Source of the DNA: a bacterium
GTDB taxonomy: Bacteria > Actinomycetota > Acidimicrobiia > Spongiisociales > ZC4RG35
DNA length: 64,000 nucleotides
Assembly: GCA_024638655.1 (NCBI GenBank)
Contig: JAHEJW010000004.1
Span: 62,001 to 126,000 of the forward strand
Direction: 5' to 3'
The position numbers and the translations under genes were made by a program. Below are positions 25,013-33,980 of this stretch, one piece after another. The notes beneath the pieces are model-generated. The model was not told where the DNA came from, did no database searches, and saw only the letters and a program-made list of their open reading frames with translations. Every line of letters starts with the position of its first letter. Position 1 is the first letter of the stretch.

Positions 25013-26184
25013 GGGTTCAACTCCTCGAGCTCGATGTCGACAACCAACTGGTCATTGGATCGGAGGATACGAGCCTGGACTACGTCTCCGGCGCGCAGCC
25101 CGCGGAGCGTGGAGAGCAACTCATCGATGGTGTTGACGGGATTGCCCGCCAGCTCTGTGATGACATCGTTGACCTGGCCACCTGCGAGGTCATATGAAGA
25201 GCCTGGCTCGACGTTGCCTATGCCGACACCTACCGGGAACTCGGCTCCATTCTGTTCGGCCCATACCGTGTCACCGCTGATTCCAAGGCGAGCATGACGC
25301 ACACGCCCATCTCGGATCAGGTCATTTGCTACGCCAATGGCGAGGTCCACCGGGATGGCGAACCCGAGGCCCTCCGCTCCGACGTCCGAGACTGCAATGG
25401 CTGTGGTGATGCCGATGAGTCGGCCCCTGGCGTCGACCAATGCGCCGCCACTAGAGCCTGGTGCGATCGGGGCGTCAGTCTGTACCAGCCCGTAGAGAGT
25501 TTGACCCGGGGTGACGGTCAAGGAACGATCCAGGGCGCTGATGATCCCGGATGTCACTGTTGGTCCCCCCTCCAAACCCAACGGGTTTCCCACCGCAACC
25601 GCAGGCTCGCCGATCGACAAGAACTGCGACGACCCGACTTCGATAGGTGTCAGATCGGCTCGATCGACCCGGAGGACTGCGACGTCGGTCACGGGATCGG
25701 CCCCGATCAGCTCGGCGGGAAATCGAGAACCGTCGGAGAAGATGACGAACAGGTCACCGGCGCCACCTGCTACATGGTCGTTGGTGATGATGTAGCCGTC
25801 TTCTCCGTAGATCACCCCGCTGCCGCTTCCTGCGCTCAGAAACGTGCTGGCCTCGATGAACACGGTCGACGGGATCACCCTCTCCGCAACACCCGTCGCG
25901 GTGATCGTGTCGCCGAATGTTGGTGGCGGTCCCGTGGGAGGCGGCACCGTCAAGACCGGCGGGGGCGGCAGGGTTGGCGGTGTCGGCTCTTCGAAGACAC
26001 CGGTGAAGCCAAGGACGGCGAAAGTGACTCCGGTCCCGAGGAGGACACCGCCCAGGATTCCCATCACAAGGGTCCATGGGTCGGTCCTCCGCTCGACTGT
26101 GGTCTGGACGACCGGGCCGGGACTGGGGCGGCGGGCCGGCTGTGGATCCTCCCTGAAGGGGGGACGTGGCCCGAAATCTGTCAT
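25009..26184 (-). CDS. HtrA/DegP-type trypsin-like serine protease with PDZ domain
   Basis: A 391-residue membrane-anchored protease. A Pro-rich cytosolic tail, one membrane segment (LVMGILGGVLLGTGVTFAVL, about 39-58) and a Pro-rich linker precede the protease domain, which has an intact triad: His137 in TNDHV, Asp167 in VTDVAVL and Ser245 in PGSSGGAL. A C-terminal PDZ domain (about 295-385: GVGIGNVEPGSSYDLAGGQV, NDVITELAGNPVNTIDEL) recognises substrates. It degrades misfolded envelope proteins and is often in an ECF/SigE regulon. The downstream DUF2342 gene overlaps it. No clear ECF promoter was found ahead of it. Confidence 0.95.
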   Translation of the reverse strand: MTDFGPRPPFREDPQPARRPSPGPVVQTTVERRTDPWTLVMGILGGVLLGTGVTFAVLGFTGVFEEPTPPTLPPPPVLTVPPPTGPPPTFGDTITATGVAERVIPSTVFIEASTFLSAGSGSGVIYGEDGYIITNDHVAGGAGDLFVIFSDGSRFPAELIGADPVTDVAVLRVDRADLTPIEVGSSQFLSIGEPAVAVGNPLGLEGGPTVTSGIISALDRSLTVTPGQTLYGLVQTDAPIAPGSSGGALVDARGRLIGITTAIAVSDVGAEGLGFAIPVDLAIGVANDLIRDGRVRHARLGISGDTVWAEQNGAEFPVGVGIGNVEPGSSYDLAGGQVNDVITELAGNPVNTIDELLSTLRGLRAGDVVQARILRSNDQLVVDIELEELNP

Positions 26185-26198
26185 ATCCTGAGGATTCT

Positions 26199-26633
26199 AT
26201 GGACAGGACCAGCCAAACGATCAGAGTCAGGGTGGGCTCCGAGCCGATCGATCCGGGTCTCCTATTCAGCGAGGTGGGCCGACCCGACTCTGGAGCGACT
26301 GTGGTTTTCACTGGAACTGTCCGGGATCATTCGTCGGGCAAGGCCGAGGTCTCCCATCTCGAGTACGAGGTCTACGCCGAGATGGTGGTACCGAAGATCG
26401 AGGCGATAGTCGAAGAGGCGGTCGCGAAGTGGCCCGTGTTGAGCGCTGTCGTGGAGCATCGGGAGGGGACTGTCCCGCTGGGTGAAGTCTCGGTCGCTGT
26501 CGCCATCTCATGTGCCCATCGCTCGGACGCGTTCGAGGCGGCCCGTTTCGTAATCGACGAGCTGAAACAGCGAGCGCCGATCTGGAAGAAGGAGCACTGG
26601 CCCGGTGGTGCCGAGTGGAGCCGGGGAAGCTGA
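26199..26633 (+). CDS. moaE: Molybdopterin synthase catalytic subunit MoaE
   Basis: A 144-residue protein with the MoaE motifs ATVVFTGTVRDHSSGKAEV, LEYEVYAEMVVPKIE, VEHREGTVPLGEVSVAVA, HRSDAFEAARFVIDELKQ and the C-terminal APIWKKE, whose Lys residues act in catalysis. MoaE transfers sulphur from MoaD thiocarboxylate to precursor Z to make molybdopterin. The ATG at 26199 is chosen; the start is 15 bases from the divergent htrA ATG. No other moa or moe gene is in the window. Confidence 0.93.
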   Translation: MDRTSQTIRVRVGSEPIDPGLLFSEVGRPDSGATVVFTGTVRDHSSGKAEVSHLEYEVYAEMVVPKIEAIVEEAVAKWPVLSAVVEHREGTVPLGEVSVAVAISCAHRSDAFEAARFVIDELKQRAPIWKKEHWPGGAEWSRGS

Positions 26634-26717
26634 GCTGAATCGCCAGCTTTTCCGATCGACAACTACACGGCGAGGTCTGATTATCTAGGCTCCTCAGTCC
26701 TGTGAGGAGGTCCCAAG

Positions 26718-28592
26718 ATGACGACGCTCGTTGATCGACGCGAAGCGCCCGAGGCCGGCGTTGGGTATCGGACGGTTGCGGCCATGGTCCGCGAGTGGGC
26801 GGAGCAGAAGCCGGACGGGGTCGCCATGCGCGAGAAAGAGTTCGGCATATGGCAGGAGATCAGCTGGGCCCAGTTGTGGGACCAGATCCTCAACGCGGCA
26901 CACGGTTTGCTCGCGCTTGGTGTTTCCAGGGGGGATCGTGTCTCGATCCACTCCGAGGACCGCCCGGAATGGGTGATTCTCGACTTCGCCACCGTCGCCA
27001 TCAGAGGGATAACTGTGGGTCTCTACCCGACGAACCCGGCACCGGAGGTCGAGTACATCCTCGGTGACGCGGGATCGATCGTTCACCTCGCCGAGGATCA
27101 GGAACAAGCCGACAAAGTAATCGAGGTCCTCGACCGCCTCCCTTCCCTGAAGAGGATCATTCATGTTGAGCCGAGGGGTTTTCGCGAGTACCGGGAAGAC
27201 GACAGCTTCTTCTACTGGGACGACTTCATCGAGCTGGGGAGGAGTCATCGGCAGGAGAACCCCGGTGAGGTCGAGCAGATCATGGCCGAAGCCGAGGGTG
27301 ACGACGTCCTCACCTTGATCTACACATCGGGCACCACCGGTCCGCCGAAGGGCGCTATGTGCACCAACGCAAATGTGACCTACTGCTTGGAGACGGTGGT
27401 CAACCACCCCGATAGAACCGGCACGGACCCCATATCCGACGACGACATCCTTCTCACGTATTTGCCACTTTGTCATGTGGCCGAGCGCATCTTCTCGGCG
27501 TGGACGATGGCTTCGAACGGTCCTTCGCTGAATTTTGCCGAGTCGATCGAGACTGTCCAACAGAACCTGAGAGAGATTCAGCCAACGATCTTCTTCTCGG
27601 TGCCCCGGATCTGGGAGAAGATCCACGCCACCGTCCTCATAAAGCTGAACGATGCGACCTTGCTGAAGAAGCTGGTTGCCAAGCCATCCATGGCCGCGGC
27701 TCGCTACATAGGTCGTAAACGTGTGGAGCGAGGCGGTGACTTCACTCCCATCGCGAAGATCGTGTACTGGGTCTTCAACGCGTTGTTCTTCAGGGGTCTG
27801 AAGGAGCGGATCGGGCTCCGTCGCTGCCGCTACGCCGCCTCCGGAGCCGCCCCTATCGCACCGGAGGTACTCGAGTTCTTCATGGGCCTTGGGGTGCCTG
27901 TCTACGAGCTCTATGGCATGACCGAAAACACGGCTGTGGCTACCACCAACTTCCCAGGTCGGGCCAAGGTGGGGACCGTCGGTGAGCCCTATGACCGCTC
28001 CACATTGCGGATCGACGAGGAGACAGGAGAGATCCAGACACAGCATCCCGGCGTCTTCAAGGGTTATTGGAACAAGCCGGAGAAGACTGCGGAGACCTTC
28101 ACCGAGGACGGGTGGCTGAAGACCGGCGATGTCGGTCAGTGGGTCGACGGCACACACGTCAAGATCGTCGACAGGATCAAGGACATAATCATCACATCCG
28201 GAGGAAAGAACATCTCGCCGTCGGAGATCGAGAACTCCTTGAAGACCTCTCCCTACATCAAAGAAGCGATGGTCATCGGTGACGGGAGGAAATTCGTGTC
28301 CGCATTGCTGGCGATCGAGTTCGACACCGTTGGGGATTGGGCGACACGCCGGGGAATCCCCTACACCACATATCGAGACCTCTCCGAGAAGCCCGAGGTC
28401 ATCGAGCTGATGCAATCCATCGTCGACGAGACCAATTCGAAGTTCGCAAGGGTCGAGAGCATCAAGACGTTTCGGATGATTCCCAAAGAGCTCGACCACG
28501 AGGACGGGGAGCTGACGGCGACTCAGAAGCTGAAGCGGGCGTCGATGGCGGAGATGTTCGGCGACCTGATCGACGGCATGTACGGGTCGTGA
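26718..28592 (+). CDS. Long-chain-type acyl-CoA synthetase (AMP-forming, FadD-like)
   Basis: A 624-residue ANL-superfamily ligase. It has the P-loop-like A3 motif LIYTSGTTGPPKGAM, the aromatic A5 motif YGMTENTAV, A7/A8 as WLKTGDVGQWVDGTHVKIVD and DIIITSGGKNISPSEIEN, and a C-terminal TATQKLKR with the catalytic Lys. It activates a carboxylic acid to an acyl-CoA through an acyl-AMP. It closely follows the bacterial long-chain family with the membrane-associated insert around residues 300-370. GAGGAGG precedes the ATG. Its stop overlaps the next livH GTG (GTGA), so ligase and importer are made together. Confidence 0.95.
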   Translation: MTTLVDRREAPEAGVGYRTVAAMVREWAEQKPDGVAMREKEFGIWQEISWAQLWDQILNAAHGLLALGVSRGDRVSIHSEDRPEWVILDFATVAIRGITVGLYPTNPAPEVEYILGDAGSIVHLAEDQEQADKVIEVLDRLPSLKRIIHVEPRGFREYREDDSFFYWDDFIELGRSHRQENPGEVEQIMAEAEGDDVLTLIYTSGTTGPPKGAMCTNANVTYCLETVVNHPDRTGTDPISDDDILLTYLPLCHVAERIFSAWTMASNGPSLNFAESIETVQQNLREIQPTIFFSVPRIWEKIHATVLIKLNDATLLKKLVAKPSMAAARYIGRKRVERGGDFTPIAKIVYWVFNALFFRGLKERIGLRRCRYAASGAAPIAPEVLEFFMGLGVPVYELYGMTENTAVATTNFPGRAKVGTVGEPYDRSTLRIDEETGEIQTQHPGVFKGYWNKPEKTAETFTEDGWLKTGDVGQWVDGTHVKIVDRIKDIIITSGGKNISPSEIENSLKTSPYIKEAMVIGDGRKFVSALLAIEFDTVGDWATRRGIPYTTYRDLSEKPEVIELMQSIVDETNSKFARVESIKTFRMIPKELDHEDGELTATQKLKRASMAEMFGDLIDGMYGS

Positions 28593-29569
28593 TCGACACT
28601 CTGCCTGTCCTGGCGCAAACCGACCTGTCGAGTCTCGACACCTTTCTTCAAATGCTCGTCGGCGGTCTCGCCCTCGGGACCATCTACGCGCTGCTGGCGA
28701 TGGGCTTCGTTCTGATATTCAAAGCCACTCAAGTGATCAACTTCGCTCATGGAGCCCTGGTCGCCATTGGAGCCTTCTTCGTCGCAATCGTCGTCTTGGA
28801 TTTCGAAATCCCAGGCAGATGGATGCCCGGTGCGCCCGAATGGTTGACATGGAGCCTCGCCGCAGCCCTTGGCGTGGTGGCCGGCGGATTGATAGGGCTA
28901 CTGCTGGAGCGTCTGTTCATACGGCCAATGGTCGGGGAACCCCTCTTCCAAATCGCCATCCTGACCGTTGGCCTGGACATCGTCCTGAGAACGATCGTTG
29001 ACGACATCGCCGGGCTCGACGGTCGGCCCCTCGCCGATCCATGGGGAATAGCAACCGCGAGATTTGGCAACGTCACCATCCCGCACACTCAACTGGTGCA
29101 GTTCGGTGTGGTGCTGTTTCTGATGATCGTCGTGGCGCTCTTCTTCAGGAGCAGAACCGGCATAGCCATGCGTGCCACCGCCTGGGACCAGGAAGCCGCT
29201 CGTGCTCAAGGCATAAAGGTCGGACGGATATTCGGGATTTCGTGGTTTCTCGGAGCTCTCCTGGCCGGAGTTGCGGGGGTGTTTGCTTCGATCTTTCCCA
29301 GGGCGGCCGGAGTGAGTAGTGCCACGGCGTTTGTCGCATTCGGAGCCTTCCCGGCCATCATCCTCGGTGGTCTCGACTCCGTGGTCGGAGCAGTCGTGGG
29401 AGGTTTGATCATTGGTCTGGCCGAATCGGCCGCGAGCATCTATCTCGTCCAATTCAGCAGTGTCTTGGGCTCCGGCTTCTCGGCGATCATCGGCTACGTC
29501 ATCATGTTGCTTGTCCTTCTGATCCGTCCGTATGGCCTGTTCGGCACTGAGGAGATCCGGCGGGTATGA
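28589..29569 (+). CDS. livH: Branched-chain amino acid-type ABC transporter permease LivH (second set)
   Basis: A 326-residue permease with the LivH signature GTIYALLAMGFVLIFKATQVINFAHG (residues about 30-55), the ATPase-contact loop RTGIAMRATAWDQEAARAQG and the C-terminal VLLIRPYGLFGTEE. About eight hydrophobic segments. The GTG at 28589 overlaps the TGA of the acyl-CoA synthetase gene. Coupling to a ligase suggests that this HAAT importer handles a carboxylic acid rather than, or as well as, amino acids. Confidence 0.94.
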   Translation: MIDTLPVLAQTDLSSLDTFLQMLVGGLALGTIYALLAMGFVLIFKATQVINFAHGALVAIGAFFVAIVVLDFEIPGRWMPGAPEWLTWSLAAALGVVAGGLIGLLLERLFIRPMVGEPLFQIAILTVGLDIVLRTIVDDIAGLDGRPLADPWGIATARFGNVTIPHTQLVQFGVVLFLMIVVALFFRSRTGIAMRATAWDQEAARAQGIKVGRIFGISWFLGALLAGVAGVFASIFPRAAGVSSATAFVAFGAFPAIILGGLDSVVGAVVGGLIIGLAESAASIYLVQFSSVLGSGFSAIIGYVIMLLVLLIRPYGLFGTEEIRRV

Positions 29570-29606
29570 AGCGAGTTCTCCAGCAACGCGACTCGGCGGG
29601 CGCCTG

Positions 29607-30842
29607 ATGCGCGGCCGGCCTCTCCTCCACACGTCCTACGTATCCGATCAGGCAATCTTCAACTCAGGAACAAAGAAGGTCCTGGTGGGCCTCTTCTTGT
29701 TGATCCTGGCTCTTATGCCGCTCGGGGTGATTCCGGGGCTGAAGTGGGCGGCAACGAACTCGTGGATGCGGGTGTTTGGTGAGGTGGCCGTCCTCCTGAT
29801 TGCGGCTCTCGGACTGAATATCCTCACCGGTCTGGCCGGCCAGGTCTCACTCGGCCATGCGTTCTTCATGGGCATTGGGGCCTATACCGCCGCGATCTTG
29901 GGTGGTCCGGAAGGGCCGCTCTGGGGGCTTGGTCTTCCCATCTGGGTCTGGCTTCCAGCCGCCGGGGCCGTTGCTGCACTGGTCGGTGTGGTCATCGCAC
30001 CCACGTCTTTGCGGGTGCGTGGGCTCTACCTAGCCATTGTCACCCTCGGGCTCGTGTTCATCGGTGAGCACCTCTTCCGCAATTTCGATTTCATCACCGG
30101 TGGGTCACAGTCAGGTCGCACATTCCCGCCTCTCGAGCTCAAGTTGTGGAAAGAGGAGGCGCCGATCGTGAGTTTTCAAACCGACGGTTCTTGGTTTGGT
30201 ATAGAGCTCTCCAGTCAGGCGAAGATGTTCTATCTGTTGGTCGCATTCGCCATCGTGGCGTCGCTTCTCGCCAAGAACATCCAGCGAAGCAGGGCAGGCC
30301 GAGCCTTTCAGTCGATCCGCGACCGAGACATCGCCGCCGAGATCACCGGAGTGGATGAATTCCGATACAAGACCCTCGCTTTCGCCATCTCCTCGGGTTA
30401 CGCAGGGGTAGCCGGGGCACTGTTCGCCGCGTTCGTGTCGAGAACGATCCCCGAGGCCTTCGGCTTGCCATTGTCGGTGGAGGTGATAGCGATTGTGTTG
30501 ATCGGCGGGGCCGGAATCGTCAGCGGGATGGTCCTTGGGTCTTTGTTCGTGATCGTTTTGCCATTGATCGTCCAGAATCTGACGGAGTGGCTATCCGATC
30601 TGGCTCGCTCAGGCGAGGGAATTGTGCAGTCGATCGCCGACTTCTTCGTGGCTACCGGCACTTTCGACTTCGGACTGATCAGTTCCCTACCGGGGTCGAG
30701 TCCGGGTTTGAACGTGTTTCAGTTCAACCAGGTCCTATATGGTTTGCTGATCGTAGGTTTCATAATCTTCGAGCCCCTCGGTCTATACGGGATATGGGTT
30801 CGGATTCGCAACTATTGGAAGGGTTGGCCGTTCACATATTGA
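29607..30842 (+). CDS. livM: Branched-chain amino acid-type ABC transporter permease LivM (second set)
   Basis: A 411-residue permease. It has the LivM core AALGLNILTGLAGQVSLGHAFFMGIGAYTAA, LRVRGLYLAIVTLGLVFIGEH, the coupling loop RAFQSIRDRDIAAEITGVDEFRYKTLAFAISSGYAGVAGAL and VLIGGAGIVSGMVLGSL. It has a larger extracytoplasmic insertion (about residues 150-195, TGGSQSGRTFPPLELKLWKE) and a C-terminal extension beyond E. coli LivM. The ATG at 29607 is chosen; it falls 37 bases after the livH stop. Confidence 0.93.
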   Translation: MRGRPLLHTSYVSDQAIFNSGTKKVLVGLFLLILALMPLGVIPGLKWAATNSWMRVFGEVAVLLIAALGLNILTGLAGQVSLGHAFFMGIGAYTAAILGGPEGPLWGLGLPIWVWLPAAGAVAALVGVVIAPTSLRVRGLYLAIVTLGLVFIGEHLFRNFDFITGGSQSGRTFPPLELKLWKEEAPIVSFQTDGSWFGIELSSQAKMFYLLVAFAIVASLLAKNIQRSRAGRAFQSIRDRDIAAEITGVDEFRYKTLAFAISSGYAGVAGALFAAFVSRTIPEAFGLPLSVEVIAIVLIGGAGIVSGMVLGSLFVIVLPLIVQNLTEWLSDLARSGEGIVQSIADFFVATGTFDFGLISSLPGSSPGLNVFQFNQVLYGLLIVGFIIFEPLGLYGIWVRIRNYWKGWPFTY

Positions 30843-30852
30843 GCGGTCGGCG

Positions 30853-30873
30853 CGGGCAGCCTTCGGCTGCCCG
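30853..30873 (+). terminator. Intercistronic hairpin between livM and livK (second set)
   Basis: CGGGCAGCC at 30853-30861 and its complement at 30865-30873 form a 9-bp stem around a 3-base loop, between the livM stop and the livK ribosome-binding site. No U-tract follows. Possibly an RNA-processing or stability element that separates livK from the upstream message. Confidence 0.5.
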
Positions 30874-30898
30874 ATGAACGAATAGGAGGAACAGGAAG

Positions 30899-32281
30899 AT
30901 GAGGACCAAGTCGAGGTGGCTTGCGATTCTCCTGGTGCTGGGCATGGTCATCGCGGCTTGCGGCGGTGGCGAGGCTGAGAGCACGACAACCACTGCAGGA
31001 GATGGAGCGACCACCACCGAAGTTGAAATGACAACGACCACGGAGGGTGACACCGATACCACGACGGGCGACGGTGAGCTTGCCACCGATATCGGCGTCG
31101 ATGTCGAGAACAAGGTGATCAAGGTCGGATATCTCTCCGACTTGAGCGGCGTGTTTGCTGCCCTTGTGGGCGCAATCAACGCAGGTGCCGAGTTCTATTG
31201 GGCTGGTGTGAACCAGGCGGGCGGCATCGATGGGTGGACCGTCGAAATGGTCGTGCGCGACACCGGGTATGACACCGAGGCCCACACCCAGTTCTACGAA
31301 GAGCTGGCCCAAGAGACAGTGATGATCGGTCAGAGCACCGGATCGCCACACACCGTGGGCATCCTGTCGAATCTCGCTGAGGACGGCGTGCTCGCAGTTC
31401 CGTTGACCTGGTACTCAGGTTGGACCGACGAGACACTCAACGCCAATCTGCTGCACCATGGGATGCCCTACTGCGTCGAGGCACACAACATCCTCGGCTA
31501 CATCATGGAGAACAACGATGTGTCCACGTTGGCCATCGCGTCGATCCCGGGTGACTATGGCCTCGATGCTGCCGCCGGAGCGGCGCAGGCAGCCGAAGCG
31601 CTCGGATACGACGTTGTCTATGACGGCACCGGAGCAATCGTGCCCGGCGCCGAAGGCCCGGAGAACCCGGACGAGATCGCCAACGCGATCATTGCCGCGG
31701 CGCCAGACGTGGTGCATATCACCGGTCGTTCACAGGACACCGAAGCCATCTACAGCGCAGTGGTGGGAGCGGGAGTCGAGGCTATTTGGACGGGAGCCTT
31801 CCCGACCTACAGCCCACGTTTCATCGCCCCTGGCTCGCCCATCGCCGAGCAGGCTGCTCGGGACTTCGTCCTCAGCTTCTACGCCACGCCCTGGGCGGTC
31901 GGTAATGAAGGCATCACCGCTTTCAGCCAGCAGATCCAGGATGCGGGGCTTCCTGCCTCTGAGTTCTACACAGAGGGAGCGCTGGAGGCCACCATCGTCC
32001 ATCGGGTGCTCGAAGCTGCGATCGCCAGCGGTGACCTCACTCAGGCTGGCGTTCTGGCTGCCGGCAAGTCCCTGTCGAACGTCGACCTCGGAGGTCTTGG
32101 CCCTAACGAGACCTACACCGGCTCGATGAACGAGCAGTTGCAGCGGGTCTCCAACATCGTGGCCCCGGATCCGGAGGATCTCGCTTCTGGTGGGACCGGC
32201 TTCGCATTGCTCGAGGCTGAATACACCCATCCGGTTGTGGCCGACTACGACTTCACCGGAGCTTGCTACAGCCTTGGCTGA
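30899..32281 (+). CDS. livK: ABC transporter substrate-binding lipoprotein of the HAAT family (second set)
   Basis: A 460-residue type I binding protein. The signal peptide ends in the lipobox VIAAC (Cys at about residue 20), then a Thr/Glu-rich linker to about residue 60. The binding domain starts IKVGYLSDLSGVFAALVGA and includes VMIGQSTGSPHTVGILSNLA and PDVVHITGRSQDTEAIYSAVVGAG. It differs clearly from the other two LivK proteins in the window, so ligand specificity is likely different. An AGGAGG lies about ten bases upstream of the ATG. It is flanked by hairpins on both sides, which may allow it to be made in excess of the membrane subunits. Confidence 0.92.
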   Translation: MRTKSRWLAILLVLGMVIAACGGGEAESTTTTAGDGATTTEVEMTTTTEGDTDTTTGDGELATDIGVDVENKVIKVGYLSDLSGVFAALVGAINAGAEFYWAGVNQAGGIDGWTVEMVVRDTGYDTEAHTQFYEELAQETVMIGQSTGSPHTVGILSNLAEDGVLAVPLTWYSGWTDETLNANLLHHGMPYCVEAHNILGYIMENNDVSTLAIASIPGDYGLDAAAGAAQAAEALGYDVVYDGTGAIVPGAEGPENPDEIANAIIAAAPDVVHITGRSQDTEAIYSAVVGAGVEAIWTGAFPTYSPRFIAPGSPIAEQAARDFVLSFYATPWAVGNEGITAFSQQIQDAGLPASEFYTEGALEATIVHRVLEAAIASGDLTQAGVLAAGKSLSNVDLGGLGPNETYTGSMNEQLQRVSNIVAPDPEDLASGGTGFALLEAEYTHPVVADYDFTGACYSLG

Positions 32282-32300
32282 TAGCTGATACGAAAAGGCT

Positions 32301-32329
32301 TGGGGATGACAGCGTGGCTGTCATCCCCA
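32301..32329 (+). terminator. Hairpin 3' of livK (second set)
   Basis: TGGGGATGACAG at 32301-32312 pairs perfectly with 32318-32329 around a 5-base loop (12-bp stem). It lies 20 bases after the livK stop and ahead of livF. No run of U follows, so a partial terminator or 3'-stabilising structure is more likely than complete termination. Confidence 0.7.
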
Positions 32330-32364
32330 GGTTCTGACCCAGGAGCTACCACTGTGATCGTCAG

Positions 32365-33156
32365 ATGCTTTCCGTAGAGAATCTCGAAGTCGTGTACAAC
32401 GACGTCGTCCTGGTCCTGCGCGGCATCTCGCTCGAGGTTCCCGATGGGAAGATCGTCGCGCTTCTCGGCGGGAATGGGGCAGGAAAGACCACGACATTGC
32501 GCGCGATTACTGGTCTCCTGGACGTGCACGAGGGCGACGTGACCAAGGGCGAGATCTATCTCGACGGGAAGAGGATCACTCATGACGACCCATCCGAGAG
32601 AGTGAGGATGGGGATCAGCCAGGTGATGGAAGGCAGAAGAGTCTTCGCGGAGCTCACGGTCGAAGAGAACCTTCGTGCCGGCGCTTATACCAACCGCAAC
32701 GGGGGCAAGGTGAAGAAGGCCCATGATCGGGTCATGACACTGTTCCCGCGGCTCAAGGAAAGACGCAACGCCACCGCTGGATATCTGTCTGGCGGTGAAC
32801 AGCAGATGCTGGCTATCGGCCGAGCCCTGATGCAGGAGCCGCGTATCCTCATCCTCGATGAGCCGTCCCTCGGCCTGGCTCCGCTCCTCGTGCAAGAGGT
32901 TCGCGACATCATTGTCGAGATCAATGCGCAGGGAACGGCCGTTCTCCTCATCGAGCAGAATGCCAACATGGCTTTGTCCATCGCTCACCATGGCTACATC
33001 ATGGAGACCGGGAAGATGGTGATGGACGGCGACCCAAAGAGGCTGTTGAAGGACGAGGACGTCAAGGAGTTCTACCTGGGCCTGCACGCCGGGGGGGAGA
33101 AGAAGTCATTCCGTGACGTCAAGCACTACAAACGTAGGAAGAGGTGGCTGTCGTGA
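32365..33156 (+). CDS. livF: HAAT-family ABC transporter ATPase LivF (second set)
   Basis: A 263-residue ATPase with Walker A GGNGAGKTTT, ABC signature YLSGGEQQMLAIGRAL, Walker B RILILDEPSLGLAP and the H-loop region. SLGLAPLLVQEVRDII and LLIEQNANMALSIAHHGYIM are typical of LivF rather than LivG. It has a basic C-terminal tail (KKSFRDVKHYKRRKRW) beyond the usual length of about 235. Its stop overlaps the GTG of livG. Confidence 0.95.
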   Translation: MLSVENLEVVYNDVVLVLRGISLEVPDGKIVALLGGNGAGKTTTLRAITGLLDVHEGDVTKGEIYLDGKRITHDDPSERVRMGISQVMEGRRVFAELTVEENLRAGAYTNRNGGKVKKAHDRVMTLFPRLKERRNATAGYLSGGEQQMLAIGRALMQEPRILILDEPSLGLAPLLVQEVRDIIVEINAQGTAVLLIEQNANMALSIAHHGYIMETGKMVMDGDPKRLLKDEDVKEFYLGLHAGGEKKSFRDVKHYKRRKRWLS

Positions 33157-33980
33157 GCGGACAGCTCCTCAAGAGGCGCGCTGAACGATCGGGTCCGTCC
33201 GACTACGAGCATCTGCTTGCAGTGAAAGACATTCACCTCTCTTTCCGCGGTGTCCGAGCGATTGATGGTGTTTCTTTCCACGTTGATGATGGCGAGCTGT
33301 TCGCCATCATCGGCCCCAACGGCGCGGGCAAGACCTCTCTCTTCAACTCGATCAATCAGGTATACAGACCCGAGGAAGGCGACATCTTGTGGAAGGGTGA
33401 GTCGATCATGGGCCTGAAGCCGAATCGCACTGCCGAGCTCGGCATAGCTCGTACCTTCCAGAACATCGCCTTGTACCCACATATGACGGTTCTAGAGAAC
33501 ATTTTGACTGGCCGGCATGTGAGGATGACCCAAGGTTGGTTGGCAGGTGCCATGTGGTGGGGCAAAGCCAAGAAAGAGGAGATCGCCAACCGGGAGATCG
33601 TCGAGGAGATAATCGATTTCCTCGAGATCGAGCAATGGCGCAAATACCCGGTGGGGTTACTCCCTTACGGCATTCAGAAGAGGGTCGAGCTGGGAAGAGC
33701 GCTGGCGATGGATCCCGAACTGCTTCTCCTCGACGAGCCGGTCGCAGGGATGAACCTCGAAGAGACCGAGGACATGGCCCGCTTCATCCTCGACGTCAGA
33801 GATGAGCTGGACATCGCCATCGTCCTGGTCGAGCACGACATGGGCCTGGTCATGGACATCGCCGATCGGGTCCTGGTGGTCGACTTCGGGAAACCAATAG
33901 CAACCGGCAAGCCGGCCGAGGTCCAGCAAAACCCGAACGTCATCAAGGCCTATCTGGGCGAAGAGCTCGAGACTGCCTAG
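33153..33980 (+). CDS. livG: HAAT-family ABC transporter ATPase LivG (second set)
   Basis: A 275-residue ATPase with Walker A GPNGAGKTSL, LivG-type insert (NRTAELGIARTFQNIALYPHMTVLENIL), signature LLPYGIQKRVELGRAL, Walker B LLLLDEPVAGMN and the LivG-specific VLVEHDMGLVMDIADRVLVVDFGKPIATG. The signature reads PYGIQ in place of the canonical LSGGQ, as is common in LivG (LSYGQ). GTG at 33153 (GTGA overlap with livF) is preferred to a GTG at 33144. The stop overlaps the next GTG by one base. Confidence 0.95.
   Translation: MSGQLLKRRAERSGPSDYEHLLAVKDIHLSFRGVRAIDGVSFHVDDGELFAIIGPNGAGKTSLFNSINQVYRPEEGDILWKGESIMGLKPNRTAELGIARTFQNIALYPHMTVLENILTGRHVRMTQGWLAGAMWWGKAKKEEIANREIVEEIIDFLEIEQWRKYPVGLLPYGIQKRVELGRALAMDPELLLLDEPVAGMNLEETEDMARFILDVRDELDIAIVLVEHDMGLVMDIADRVLVVDFGKPIATGKPAEVQQNPNVIKAYLGEELETA

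Noticed and set aside
26216-26240. Possible ECF promoter for htrA (CGTT-N16-GGAGC read on the minus strand)
   Set aside because: The -35 core GGAAC is broken (GGAGC) and the site is inside moaE; too weak to call next to the clear motif at 21534.
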